NCBI GenBank assembly: GCA_934718135.1
Contig: CAKUZW010000001.1
Span: 372,001 to 436,000 of the forward strand
Reading direction: 5' to 3'
Length of the DNA: 64,000 nucleotides
Source of the DNA: an uncultured Candidatus Melainabacteria bacterium
GTDB lineage: Bacteria > Cyanobacteriota > Vampirovibrionia > Gastranaerophilales > Gastranaerophilaceae
In this document: positions 17,228 to 27,600 of the stretch, one piece after another
How positions within the stretch are numbered: the first letter of the stretch is position 1
Layout: every line of letters starts with the position of its first letter
The notes under the pieces: model-generated
What the model saw: only the letters and a program-made list of their open reading frames with translations
Databases searched by the model: none
What the model was told of the DNA's origin: nothing
Position numbers and translations under genes: made by a program

Positions 17228-17953
17228 ATGGCTATATTACCTATTAACAGTGTTAGTGTTAGAACAAATCAAAACAAAATTAATTTTGGAGCAAAAACAG
17301 ATGATAACTCTGAAGATGATGGATATGAATTCCCAAGAAGAGATATCCGAAAAGCTGCAACAGTTCCGGTTGTAGTAATGATGTCAATGACTCCATCATT
17401 ATTGAATGCCGCAACTGCAGAAAAATTCACACCGTTAAATACCGGTGCTTTAACAGAAATTGTTGCAGAAAATCCTGTAAGAGAAACCGAAGCAGCAACT
17501 TACGTAATGGCTCCACAACAATCAGGCGGAATGTCAACTTTCCAAAAGGAATATTTTAGACAACATTATTATTCAGTTTTCAAAATGGAGGCCGGTGACG
17601 GAGCTTATCTTTCTTTTACACCGTACGGAAAAGATGACGTTGGAATTATTGATTATATTCCAAGAAACCCTGGAAAACACTATAGTATTTCAAACAGTGC
17701 TGCAACCGTTCAAGAACTTGTTGTTCACGCTTTAGGAGATGACAATAAAGATTTTTGTGGAATTTGGACAGTCGAAACTCAAACAGATGCTAATGGGAAA
17801 GAACGCAATATAAGAAAAGAATACAGATTGTCTAACGAAGCAGCAAATGAAATTATAGACCTTGTTTCCGGAGATTCAAAATTCAAGAATAGAACTGGTA
17901 TAAAGGTTACTGTTGTACACACACCTGATTTACGTCAGACTGTTGTAAAATAG
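17228..17953 (+). CDS. Lineage-specific protein of unknown function, 241 aa
   Basis: I do not recognise a domain. The N-terminus (MAILPINSVSVRTNQNKINFGAK) is polar. A hydrophobic run, 'AATVPVVVMMSMTPSLLNAATA' (here AATVPVVVMMSMTPSLLN), at residues 41-58 could be an internal export signal ending in an Ala-x-Ala-like site, although the acidic lead-in (DDNSEDDGYEFPRRDIRK) is unusual for a signal peptide. The rest (about 90-241) is a compact alpha/beta region with a single Cys. It precedes the 1106-aa protein by 94 bp on the same strand and has a strong promoter and ribosome-binding site, suggesting abundant expression. The two may be functionally linked; this is inference from position only. Confidence 0.65.
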   Translation: MAILPINSVSVRTNQNKINFGAKTDDNSEDDGYEFPRRDIRKAATVPVVVMMSMTPSLLNAATAEKFTPLNTGALTEIVAENPVRETEAATYVMAPQQSGGMSTFQKEYFRQHYYSVFKMEAGDGAYLSFTPYGKDDVGIIDYIPRNPGKHYSISNSAATVQELVVHALGDDNKDFCGIWTVETQTDANGKERNIRKEYRLSNEAANEIIDLVSGDSKFKNRTGIKVTVVHTPDLRQTVVK

Positions 17954-18047
17954 ATGTAACAGAATGTAAATATTTTTTGCAACTCTGAAATAGCCAAGAT
18001 TTATATTTGTTCATGTATTTAAGATGTGAATAAAGAGATTGTAAAGA

Positions 18048-21000
18048 ATGGAAGTAAGTAAAGATAAAAAAATATTACAACAAAATATTTCAACTACCCT
18101 GACAACCCCAACAACGGTTGTCAGCGGTTCTGCTTCCTCAACATCTCAACCTATTAAGCTTAAAATAGAAAAATTTAATCAAGATCAAAATAATGAACTT
18201 ATAAATTTTGTAAATTCTGATGAATTTAAGGCATTAGCTCCTGAAGAGCAAGTAAAAGCTTTAAAAGAAAAGTATATGCCTAAAGCATCAAATGAACAAA
18301 TTAATCAGGCTATTTCTATTGCAAAACAAGCTAATGCTAAAATTACATCAAATAAAACGCCTGAAACAACCAGTCCTCAAGCTTCTGAACCTACCGGAAA
18401 GGAATCTGAGATTGAAAAAGCCGCTTATTCTTATATTGAAAAAAATAAGCTCAGCAACATGGATATTGATTCTCTTCGCAGTCATTTGGCAAGTAAGTTA
18501 GAGAAAACTCCGGAAGAAGAAAAATTATTCTCTCAAATTCAAGAGTCTTTTGCTCAAAAGGATTCTAAAACTCAAAATAAATCAAAAAATGAGCCTCTTG
18601 TTTCTTATTCAGAAATGTTGAGTGATGAATGGAATAATAAGGCTCCACAAGAAAAAAACGTAATTATTGCCAATAAATATTTCTCAAAAACAGACGAAAA
18701 ATATCAAAATATGTCTGACTCTGAGAAAAAAAATTATATTCTCAAACAAACAACAGAACTTGCAAAGTCTCTATCAACAAACAAATATCTAACAACAGGC
18801 GATATGTCAAGAGTTCCTGAACTTTTGGAATATTTAAATGCCAATGGAATGTCTATTGAAGATTACAACAATCTTTCCCGTCCGGAACAAAAGAAATTTT
18901 ACCAAACTTCTCAATTAAACTATGTAAAAAATATCAAAAATCTTGTTTCAGATGACATTCGTAAAACTCCGGAATGGCAAAATAAATCCGCAGATGAAAA
19001 GTTAAAAACTTATGCTGACGTATTTTTAACTCAAAATGACCCTAACTATTCAAAACTATCTTCGGAAGAAAAGCAAAAATATATTTCAACAAAAGGCAAT
19101 GAACTTATATCTAAATTTGTTCCAAATTGGGACAAGTTAGATGATGATTCTAAAGAATACCTTTATTCAAAAGCAATGACTTCAATTGCTATAATGACAG
19201 AAAAAGACATAAGCCCTAGTGAATTTCTGGAATACCCAATTGACAGACAACTTGAAATTACAAAAAAATACCAAAAAGAGAAGGGGATAGAAGTATCTCC
19301 TGCTGATAAAGCTTTAGATAAAACTATTAGCGAATATGTTTCTAAAAACGGAAAAGCTCCAACAATTAATGAATTGTCTGGTTTAATTAAAAACGACAAA
19401 TCAATTGATGCTAAAGATAAAAAACAACTTCTTGCAAGTTTGGGGTTAGAAAAAGCTTTTAATGACGGAAAAAATAAACAAATCCGAATAATTCCAGACT
19501 ATAAAGATATTGCAGCACAAAATAACACAGATATCCAAACTGTAATTAAAAATGATTTTATTAATTTAAATTCTAAAAAACCTGAAGAGCGTCAAAAATT
19601 CTTAACAACAATGTTTATTCGTACAGGTGGAGATGTTGAATTAATCAATCAAATCAAACAACAAGCACTTGAAAATGGAATTTGTGATGAGGCTACAATC
19701 AACAATATCATCAAAAAGAGCCAAGCACACCAACAAGGTATGATTCGTGCCGTTAGAAATAATGACGGCAGAATGTACAGTGCTAGTATGGACTTGGGTG
19801 CAAAGATTAATGATAAGAAAACTTGCTCTGTTGCCGCTTATAATGTTGCAAATGTATTAACAGGCGAATCAAAAGAAATTGCAAGTGTAAATATTATCAA
19901 TAACCACGCTCAATATGTCAATGACTTGACAAAAGGTATCAATACTTTTGACCCTGATCCGGTAAAAACAACCAGTGCTATTTTAAAAAGAGATGATGTA
20001 TCAGACTCAGGAAGAGCACTATTTACACAATCTGCAGTTGCAACTGCTCCAACTCCGGAAAGACAAAAAGCTTACGCTCAAGAGTTGTCAAAACTTGGAA
20101 ATGAGGCCGTTAATGAAGGACTTGCAGCAGCATCAAAATCTGTTGATAAAAGTGTAAGAAACGAATACAATTCTTATGTTCAGGATGCTATAAAAAATTA
20201 TCCTCCGGAAAAACAAGCCGCTATTAAAACAGCAATGCAAACAGGTGAAATTTCGCAAAGCACACTATCTCAAAATGCACCCACTTCTGTAAATTCATCT
20301 AATAGCCAAGCTTCAAATAATTCTAAACTTTCTTCTGCTGTGGAGGGTCAATCAAACAGCAAAACTTCAAGTTCTACTCAACAAATTGGTGGAAGAACAG
20401 GAGTTTCTTCAAATACCGCAACTTCAAATGCTTCAAAATCTCAAAAAACACAAACTAAAACAGCTCCGAGTCAAAATACAATAACTCAAGAAGCAAAAGT
20501 TCTTCAACAGAAAAAAGAAGCATTAATAAATAAAATTGCATCTTATGAACTTGATAAAGCAGAAAAAGCTGTAAAAAAAGAACAAGAAAAAATTCAAAAT
20601 TCGACAAGTTCTGATAAAACAACAAACAGTTCAGCTTCAAAATCAGAAATTTCTCAAGCAAAAGCAAAAGAAACCGCAGCTCCTACAGTTGCAGGTCAAG
20701 TAGAATTGACCCAAGAAGAACAGTCAATTCTAAAAGCTGTTATTACTGATATTTTCCAAAAAAATAGCGTAAGTGCTGCGTATTCTCAACTTATCGACAA
20801 AATAGGTGATAAAGGTAAAGACAGATTCATGCAAGCTTTTGCAACTCAAGGTAAAGAAGCAGATATTATTTCCTTTGCCAATGATTACAAAGGAAATCCT
20901 GATACAATTATCAAATTGATAAACTACTGTAATAATGAAGGCTTGAAATTTGATTTAATCAAATTGTTACCTTCAAGTAGAATCAATGAAATGGTTTCAT

Positions 21001-21368
21001 CAGGGAACTTGTCAAAAGATAACATTTCAAAACTTGTTAAAGAGGGCAAAGTCGATAATAAAATCCTTATGGACTACTTAAAAAATAATAAGGGCTCAAT
21101 GACTTATGACCAAATCAAAGAGTATATGAAATATATGCCACTTGATTACAGAAGTGAAATTCTTGCCCTTTTAAAAGCTATTCCGGGTTCTCCTGAGTGG
21201 GAAGAAGCTAGTCACGACAGAATGAGAACCGCAGTATCTTCTCAACCTGAAATGCAAGATAATCTTCCGACAATTGAAGATGGTTTGCCAATCGGCTCAA
21301 ATAAAATGTCTATGAGAGGACAATATGACAAAATGAAACGCAAAGGTCCGTTCTATTTGAATGCTTAA
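18048..21368 (+). CDS. Very large Lys/Ser/Gln-rich repeat protein, unknown function, 1106 aa
   Basis: I do not recognise this protein. It has no signal peptide or membrane segment. Residues 1-480 contain imperfect helical repeats: compare 'DEWNNKAPQEKNVIIANKYF' (from about 191), followed by 'YQNMSDSEKKNYI', with 'PEWQNKSADEKLKTYADVFL' (from about 307), followed by 'YSKLSSEEKQKYI'. A shorter version, 'SDEFKALAPEEQVKALKEKY', occurs near residue 57. Residues about 480-720 are a globular-looking helical region. Residues about 740-880 are Ser/Thr/Gln/Lys-rich and disordered. Residues about 885-1106 are helical again, with 'ITDIFQKNSVSAAYSQLIDK'. Only one or two Cys are present. The gene follows the 241-aa gene. 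A cytosolic scaffold is one possibility, but no function is supported. Confidence 0.7.
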   Translation: MEVSKDKKILQQNISTTLTTPTTVVSGSASSTSQPIKLKIEKFNQDQNNELINFVNSDEFKALAPEEQVKALKEKYMPKASNEQINQAISIAKQANAKITSNKTPETTSPQASEPTGKESEIEKAAYSYIEKNKLSNMDIDSLRSHLASKLEKTPEEEKLFSQIQESFAQKDSKTQNKSKNEPLVSYSEMLSDEWNNKAPQEKNVIIANKYFSKTDEKYQNMSDSEKKNYILKQTTELAKSLSTNKYLTTGDMSRVPELLEYLNANGMSIEDYNNLSRPEQKKFYQTSQLNYVKNIKNLVSDDIRKTPEWQNKSADEKLKTYADVFLTQNDPNYSKLSSEEKQKYISTKGNELISKFVPNWDKLDDDSKEYLYSKAMTSIAIMTEKDISPSEFLEYPIDRQLEITKKYQKEKGIEVSPADKALDKTISEYVSKNGKAPTINELSGLIKNDKSIDAKDKKQLLASLGLEKAFNDGKNKQIRIIPDYKDIAAQNNTDIQTVIKNDFINLNSKKPEERQKFLTTMFIRTGGDVELINQIKQQALENGICDEATINNIIKKSQAHQQGMIRAVRNNDGRMYSASMDLGAKINDKKTCSVAAYNVANVLTGESKEIASVNIINNHAQYVNDLTKGINTFDPDPVKTTSAILKRDDVSDSGRALFTQSAVATAPTPERQKAYAQELSKLGNEAVNEGLAAASKSVDKSVRNEYNSYVQDAIKNYPPEKQAAIKTAMQTGEISQSTLSQNAPTSVNSSNSQASNNSKLSSAVEGQSNSKTSSSTQQIGGRTGVSSNTATSNASKSQKTQTKTAPSQNTITQEAKVLQQKKEALINKIASYELDKAEKAVKKEQEKIQNSTSSDKTTNSSASKSEISQAKAKETAAPTVAGQVELTQEEQSILKAVITDIFQKNSVSAAYSQLIDKIGDKGKDRFMQAFATQGKEADIISFANDYKGNPDTIIKLINYCNNEGLKFDLIKLLPSSRINEMVSSGNLSKDNISKLVKEGKVDNKILMDYLKNNKGSMTYDQIKEYMKYMPLDYRSEILALLKAIPGSPEWEEASHDRMRTAVSSQPEMQDNLPTIEDGLPIGSNKMSMRGQYDKMKRKGPFYLNA

Positions 21369-21372
21369 TTTC

Positions 21373-21440
21373 TTTACAAACTCTTGCGAAATAAATATTT
21401 TCGTGTTGTAATTGTTTTACAGCGAAGTTATTTTCGCGAG
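21373..21440 (+). promoter_or_regulatory. Leader of ispH with long inverted repeat
   Basis: CTTGCGAAATAA (21383-21394) and TTATTTTCGCGAG (21428-21440) are inverted copies around 33 nt. The right arm runs up to a few bases before the TTG start of ispH, so the folded RNA could mask initiation. TTTACA (21373-21378) with TATTTT 17 bp downstream is a possible promoter inside the same region. Confidence 0.35.
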
Positions 21441-21445
21441 TTCAT

Positions 21446-22327
21446 TTGAAAGAAGACAATTACAAATTGCCGAAAGAAATTAAATTAGCAAAGTTTGCAG
21501 GTTTTTGTTACGGAGTAAAAAGAGCCGTTGACACTGTAAAAAAGTTAAAAACAGATTGCCCGAATCGTAACATTTGTGTGTTAGGAGAACTTATTCATAA
21601 TACGCAGGTTATTGAAGAATTAAACGATATGGGTATCAAATCTTTAGAAAAACTTCCTCAACATGGGGACGGAGTTTGTGTTGTGAGAAGCCATGGCGAA
21701 ACCCCACAAGTTTTTGAACAAATTAAAAATGCCGGATTTGAAGTTTTCGATTTAACTTGTCCTGATGTTAAAAAAGTTCAACAAAAAGCAATCGAACTTG
21801 TGCAAAACGGTTATTATTTGGTGATTGTCGGAAAATCAACACATCCGGAAGTCGTTGCAATAAAGGCTAATGCTGAACAAATTGGAAAAAATGTTCTTGT
21901 CGCAGAAGATGTAAAAGAATTAGAACCTTTTGAACAAGAATTGAAATCTGCAAAAAAAATTGGGGTTGTTGTTCAAACAACTCAAATGCTTTCAACTTTA
22001 AACAAAATTGTTGAATATCTTACACCTTTAACTAAAGAGCTGTTGATAGCTAATACAATTTGCAAAAGCACTTCAATGCGTCAATCAGAAGCCAAAGAAC
22101 TTGCCCAAAACAGTGACCTTATGATTGTTGTCGGTTCTAAAAAAAGTGCTAATACTACTCACTTAGCCGAAATTTTGAAAGATATAACGCCTACAATTCA
22201 TATCGAAACTGAAAAAGAACTTGATGAATACAAAGATTTAATTGAAAAATCTCAAAAAATTTCGATTACAGCAGGAGCTTCAACTCCTGATAGTGTAATC
22301 CAAAAGGTTATAGAAAAAATAAAATAA
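21446..22327 (+). CDS. ispH: 4-hydroxy-3-methylbut-2-enyl diphosphate reductase
   Basis: This 293-aa [4Fe-4S] enzyme is the last step of the MEP isoprenoid pathway; it converts HMBPP to IPP and DMAPP. The three cluster cysteines are in 'GFCYGVKRA', 'DLTCPDV' and 'ANTICKSTSMRQSEA'. The substrate residues are in 'HNTQVIEEL', 'VVRSHGE', 'GKSTHPE', 'TTQMLST' and 'TAGASTPD'. The only in-frame start in front of the conserved domain is TTG at 21446, with a weak GCGAG in front; the next Met lies inside the domain. It is followed 33 bp later by rpsA on the same strand, a neighbourhood also seen in other bacteria. Confidence 0.97.
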   Translation: MKEDNYKLPKEIKLAKFAGFCYGVKRAVDTVKKLKTDCPNRNICVLGELIHNTQVIEELNDMGIKSLEKLPQHGDGVCVVRSHGETPQVFEQIKNAGFEVFDLTCPDVKKVQQKAIELVQNGYYLVIVGKSTHPEVVAIKANAEQIGKNVLVAEDVKELEPFEQELKSAKKIGVVVQTTQMLSTLNKIVEYLTPLTKELLIANTICKSTSMRQSEAKELAQNSDLMIVVGSKKSANTTHLAEILKDITPTIHIETEKELDEYKDLIEKSQKISITAGASTPDSVIQKVIEKIK

Positions 22328-22360
22328 AGTCATAAACAAAGAAAAGGAGAATAAAAACAA

Positions 22361-23431
22361 ATGACACAAGCAACATTAGACGATTTCGAAAAACTATTAG
22401 AAGAAAGTTTTTCAAACAGCCACTCTGTAGCTGATATCGTAGAAGGTACAGTTATTAAAAAAGAACAAGACGGTTATTTAGTAAGCGTTCGTGGTGCAAA
22501 AACAGAAGCATTCTTACCAAACAGAGAAATCTCATCAGCAGATGAGGCAACTCCTGTTGAAATTGGTGATGTTAAAGAATTTTACGTATTAAAAGAAGAA
22601 AATGATGAAGACAACATGTTGTTATCATTGAAAAGACTTGCATTTGCTCAAGCTTGGGCTCAACTTAATGATGCAAAAGTTCAAGGTGATACAATTCTTG
22701 CAAAAGTTGTTTCAGTTGTTAAAGGCGGCGTTTTGGTTGACGTTGCAGATTTGAAAGGTTTCATCCCTTCATCTCAACTTAGAACAGGAACTCCATTTGA
22801 CGGTTTGTTAGACCAAAAAATCGAAGTTAAAGTTCTTGAAGCTGATCCTAAGAAAAACAAACTTATCTTATCTCAAAGACAAGCTGTTGCTGAACAAAGA
22901 GATCAAGTTGTTGATAACATTTTATCAGAACTTCATGAAGATCAAGTTGTTAAAGGTGAAGTTGTTAGAATTGCAGATTTTGGTGCATTCGTTGACATCA
23001 ACGGTATTGACGGTTTACTTCCAATTTCAGAAATTTCTTGGCAAAGAATTAAACACCCTTCAGATGTAATTTCTTTAGGTGAAACTTTAGAAGTTAAAAT
23101 CATTAAAATTGATACAGAATTGAAGAGAATTTCATTGTCTTTGAAAAGAATGGGTGAAGATCCATGGCAACAAATCGAAGGTCAATTCTCAGAAGGGCAA
23201 ATTATCACAGGTACAGTAAACAAAGTTACAGGTTTTGGTGCATTCATCAATATCTTCCCTGGAGTAGAAGCATTGTTACCTGTTTCTGAAATGGCAGAAG
23301 AAAACGTTAATCCGTTCAACAAATACAAAGTTGGCGATAGCGTAGAAGTTCTTATCAAAAAATTCACTCCGCAAGAACACAGAATTGCTTTGAGTGTAAA
23401 AGATATGAACAAAGAAGAAGCTGCTGAATAA
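22361..23431 (+). CDS. rpsA: 30S ribosomal protein S1 (four S1 domains)
   Basis: This 356-aa RNA-binding protein has four OB-fold S1 motifs. They begin near residues 25 (VEGTVIKKEQDGYLVSVRG), 111 (ILAKVVSVVKGGVLVDVADL), 196 (VKGEVVRIADFGAFVDINGI) and 282 (ITGTVNKVTGFGAFINIFPG). The third and fourth carry the canonical GFGAF/DFGAF core; the first two are more diverged, as in S1 proteins. It is shorter than the six-domain E. coli S1. AAAAGGAGA lies a short distance upstream of the ATG. It is co-oriented with ispH and ends at a strong terminator. Confidence 0.93.
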   Translation: MTQATLDDFEKLLEESFSNSHSVADIVEGTVIKKEQDGYLVSVRGAKTEAFLPNREISSADEATPVEIGDVKEFYVLKEENDEDNMLLSLKRLAFAQAWAQLNDAKVQGDTILAKVVSVVKGGVLVDVADLKGFIPSSQLRTGTPFDGLLDQKIEVKVLEADPKKNKLILSQRQAVAEQRDQVVDNILSELHEDQVVKGEVVRIADFGAFVDINGIDGLLPISEISWQRIKHPSDVISLGETLEVKIIKIDTELKRISLSLKRMGEDPWQQIEGQFSEGQIITGTVNKVTGFGAFINIFPGVEALLPVSEMAEENVNPFNKYKVGDSVEVLIKKFTPQEHRIALSVKDMNKEEAAE

Positions 23432-23512
23432 GTCAGAATTTATACGTAGGTTGATTTCCCGATTTATAATATTGGCAAATCAAGACTCCTGCGGACAAAT
23501 ATTTCAAACTTT

Positions 23513-23548
23513 GCAAAAGACCGGAAATTTTTCCGGTCTTTTGTGCTT
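23513..23548 (+). terminator. Terminator after rpsA
   Basis: GCAAAAGACCGGAAA pairs with TTTCCGGTCTTTTGTGC around a two-base loop extension; it is followed by CTTTTATT. Confidence 0.85.
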
Positions 23549-23890
23549 TTATTATTTATGTTATTCTGAACAGACTAGAAAATAAGTTGAGATGAAATCG
23601 AAACCTAATTTTCTGTTCTTACTAGTGGTTATCCATTTGATTTGTTACTATACTTTCATATTTTAATGTTGGGCTAGAAAGCCCAACCTACATACTAAAT
23701 AGGCTGGATTGCTTCGCATTCGCTCGCAATGACATGTGGCGTCATACTGAGGGCGACAAGCCCGAAGTATCTACAAAAACTTGTGAGTAGATTTTCGCTC
23801 TTCACGCTCGCATTAAACGGATTTTATCCTCTGCTCGTGCGACTCATAATGACGCTAAGGATAAAAATCGTAACGAACTTGTTCCCTTAA
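23549..23890. repeat. Gene-free spacer made of recurring hairpin units
   Basis: No gene is seen between the rpsA terminator and tag. Recognisable units: TTGGGCTAGAAAGCCCAA hairpin (23669-23686); a half element 'GGATTGCTTCGC...CGCAATGACATG' (about 23704-23736); 'GTCATACTGAGGGCGACAAG' running into 'CCCGAAGTATCTAC' (about 23740-23773); and 'CGTAACGAACTTGTTCCC' (about 23868-23886). The same units recur at 46, 48, 53-54, 59 and 62-63 kb. Confidence 0.65.
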
Positions 23891-23909
23891 TTAAAATGTA
23901 TCTGATAAG

Positions 23910-24452
23910 TCAGTATTTAAAACACTCTTTGTCGTGGTCGTTGATTATACCGATTGCTTGCAGGTAGGAGTAAATAATTACAGTCCCTACGTATTTCATT
24001 CCACGTTTTTTTAGGTCTTTCGAGATTGTGTCTGATAGGGGAGAACTTACTAAATGCTCATTGGTGGTGTTTTTTATCACTTTGTTATCTGAAAATTCCC
24101 AAATGTAGTTTGAAAAACTTCCGAATTCTTTTTGAATTTCGATAAATATTTTTGCATTGTTTATTGCTGCTGCAATTTTGCCTTTGCTTCTTATAATACC
24201 TTCATTTGTGAGGAGCGTTTGGATTTTATTTTCGGAGTAGTTTGCAACCTTTTGAACATCAAAATTGTCAAAAGCTTTTCTAAAATTTTCTCTCTTTTTT
24301 AGAACTGTAATCCAAGATAATCCGGCTTGGAATGATTCTAAAATAAGAAGCTCAAAAAGGTCGTGGTCGTTGTGTTTTGGAACACCCCATTCTTCATCGT
24401 GGTATTTTTTATAAAGTTCGGATTTCTCATCAACCCAAAAGCATCTTTTCAT
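23910..24452 (-). CDS. tag: DNA-3-methyladenine glycosylase I
   Basis: This 180-aa helix-hairpin-helix base-excision enzyme removes 3-methyladenine from alkylated DNA. The family zinc site is complete: C4 (MKRCFWV), H18 (YKKYHDEEWG), and H173/C177 near the C-terminus (NDHDKECFKY). 'DHDLFELLILESFQAGLSW' and 'FRKAFDNFDVQKVA' are conserved. Length is normal (E. coli Tag is 187 aa). It is monocistronic, transcribed towards the repeat spacer. Confidence 0.96.
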   Translation of the reverse strand: MKRCFWVDEKSELYKKYHDEEWGVPKHNDHDLFELLILESFQAGLSWITVLKKRENFRKAFDNFDVQKVANYSENKIQTLLTNEGIIRSKGKIAAAINNAKIFIEIQKEFGSFSNYIWEFSDNKVIKNTTNEHLVSSPLSDTISKDLKKRGMKYVGTVIIYSYLQAIGIINDHDKECFKY

Positions 24453-24548
24453 ATAAAATCTCCGTTTTTAGTTAATTATACATCTAAAATTTGATAATAT
24501 CTCTAACAGTGTTCGTAATTTAGTCCGGTAATTTTCCGTAATAAAACC

Positions 24549-24577
24549 TTCAATAAATAGGATTTCTATTGTATAAT
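24549..24577 (+). promoter_or_regulatory. Promoter for the 1338-aa TPR protein
   Basis: TTCAAT (24549-24554), 17 bp spacer, perfect TATAAT (24572-24577); the ATG follows at 24609. Confidence 0.5.
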
Positions 24578-24608
24578 CTTGTCAGAGCTTAATTTGTACG
24601 GGGTAAAA

Positions 24609-27600
24609 ATGGATAAAAATAAGAAGAAAATTTGCATATTTATGTTTTTAATGGCACTTGGTGCTTGCAATTTTGCGATGGCAGATGATGCTGTAACTTC
24701 GGCAGCTGATAGTGTTTTGACGATTGATGAGCAACAAATCAAAGGAAATAAGGATTCTTTTGACAAGGCTGTTGAATGTATGGATAAAAAAGACTTCCAG
24801 TCTGCAATTGTTTATTTAACCGCATATATAAGTTCAAAACCTAAAAAATATGAAGCTTACAAACTTCGTGGAGATTGTTTTTATGCCCTAAGACAGTATG
24901 TTTTAGCTCAAAAGGATTTCCAAAGTGCTATTGATATAAAAACATCTGATGATAAATTTGTGACAAATACAAAGGTTATTGGAGCTGTTGTTTTGGGTGC
25001 GGATAAGCAAGAACAATTACAAAACCCAGAACTTGGTAATTTGTATGGAAAACTTATGTATGCTCAAAAAGCTTTGAACAACCCTGCTTACGAAACTTCT
25101 TATTCAAAAGCAGTTGAATACAATTCTCATATTTATCTTCCGCAACCTAAAAAATCTGATATAGCTCAGATAAATTGTCCGCAAAAATATGGAAAAGTTC
25201 TAAATCCGCAAGGGGTTGATGAATATATTTATGGTGCTGTTGAAGATATTGAAAAACAACATTTTAATGAAGCAGTTTATAAAGTTCAATATTTGACTTT
25301 AAATTATCCGAAATATTATTTGGGGCATTATTTGATGGGTGTTTCACTTGTTGGATTGGATAAAGAAAACGAAGCAATTGATTCTTTTAATAATGCATTG
25401 GCTAATAACCCTTATGATTTTGAGTCTATGGCGAGTTTAGGGGAAATTTATTTTAATAATGCAGAGAAAACATTTAGCCAAACTGATTCAAAAAAATCAA
25501 TTGATTATTTTAATAAGGCTTTAAAATATAATCCTCATTGCTATTTGTACTATTACTATATTGGTTTAAATGAATTGCAAATCGGGAATACTGATTTAGC
25601 TATTAATAATTTTAATAAGGCAATAAAATTCAATATTAATGATTATAATAGCAGATATTATCGTGCAATTGCTCAGTATATAAAAGGGGATTACAATTCG
25701 GTAATTGATGAATGCACAAGATTGTTGTACCGACATGTTTCAAATTACAATTCAGTTTTATATTTAAGGGCTTTGGCTCAATATAAATTAGGCAATAGTG
25801 AAAAAGCTGTTGCAGATATTGAAAAAATTCAAACCGGAGTTGAAGATATTTACAATGCAGATGTTAGAAATATTTCTCCGAAGGAAAAAACTTTAGACAA
25901 CTATTTGTATTATTTAAAATCAAAGATTTTAAAAGACCAAGGTTTTGGGGTGAAGACTGATTTGTTAAAAGCCTTGCAAAATCCTATTATTGCAAAGTTG
26001 TATCAAGTTGAAAATGCTACTTCTTCTTATGAAAAATCATTGAGCGGAGAAAGTATTTCATTATCTGATTATAAAAATTTTGATAATTTTTATAAATCAA
26101 GACTTCCTCAGATTTTGCAAGGTGGATTGAGCATATCATTGGATGATATTGATAATCAATATGATTATATCCGCACTACATTTGATGATTTGGGGATAAG
26201 TTTTGTTTATACAAATCCTGATTACAAAATGACAACAATGGATGATTTTGTTTATAAAAAATACTCTTCAAAATTGTCTCAGGAAGATAGAGCATCTCTT
26301 TTGGCACAAATTCCACAGGATGTTAAGCAAGATGTACAAGAGGCTAAGCCATTACTAACAGCTACAACAAATCAACTTGATATGTTGCCAAATGATTCTA
26401 AACCGTCTATTGCACAAGTTTTGGCTTCCCAATCTTTGGGGGCTGTGATTACGGCTGCGTTTGATAATAATATTCAACAACCGAAAGTGGATGTTGTTGC
26501 TATTCAACCAAAACCTGTTGCAACAGAAGAAATTCCTCCTGTGGTTTCTGAAATTTTGAATGAAGATAACCACCCTGTGGTGCAAAAAGAAGAGCCAAAA
26601 GTAGTTGCAAATGTTGAACCAGTGAAAACAAATGCTCCAAAAGCTGATGAGTCGCTGAAAAAATCAGAACCAACAAAAATTGTAGCAGATGAAATTAAAC
26701 AAACCCCTGATTTCACTGTTTCTTATAAAAATGTTGAACCTGAGACAATACAGGCAGAAGATAAAATAGCACAAGTTCAGCCCCCGGAAATTCTTCCGAC
26801 TAAAAACGGCGAACCGAGTTTGAAAGAACCGGATTCAAAATTTGGTCATCCGGAGGTAAAATCCCAACCAAAAATCAATGAAAAACATGCGGATGTAAAT
26901 CCTAAAGATTTTGATTTAATTCATAATCAAGCCCCGCAGATTTCTGATGATGATGAGATAGTTGAACTTCCACCTGAAAACTACATGACAGATATTGAAA
27001 TGGCTCTTGCGAATAAACCTTATACATTGAAAAATCCAACACAAGTTGAAAGTGGTTTTTCAGGTTTGAATGTTCAAAAAGAAGAACCGGCTAATTCCGT
27101 TGTTTCTCAGGAGGATGTGAAGGTTTCTGGAGTTTCTAAAGATGAAGTAGAAAAAGAGGCTCCACAAATTGTCCTACCTGAAAAAGCTTCAAATAAATTA
27201 GCGAAAAAAGAAGCTGTTCCAGTTGTTTTAGTCCCGCAATTGGATGCTCCAAAATCAGATGTAGAAAAAACTATTGAAACAAAAGAAGCTTCTATTGCTG
27301 AAAAATCAGAAGTTGAAACAGACAAAGCGGAGCAGCCTCAGCCTACTTCCCAATTAGCTCTTCGACCTCAAGTTGCTATTGATGAAGATGTTCAAACTCA
27401 GGATAAGGCCGATGATATAACAGTTGAAAAGCTAATGGATTCTAAGAAACTTGCCGATAAAGCTGAAAAAGATAAGATTAAGGCTGATAAATTAGCTGCG
27501 ATTGAACTTGCTAAACAACAAAAGATTGAAGAAAAAGAAAAAATCAAAGCAGGCAAAGAAGCCGTAAAACAGGCTAAATTAGATGCAAAAAATAAATTGA

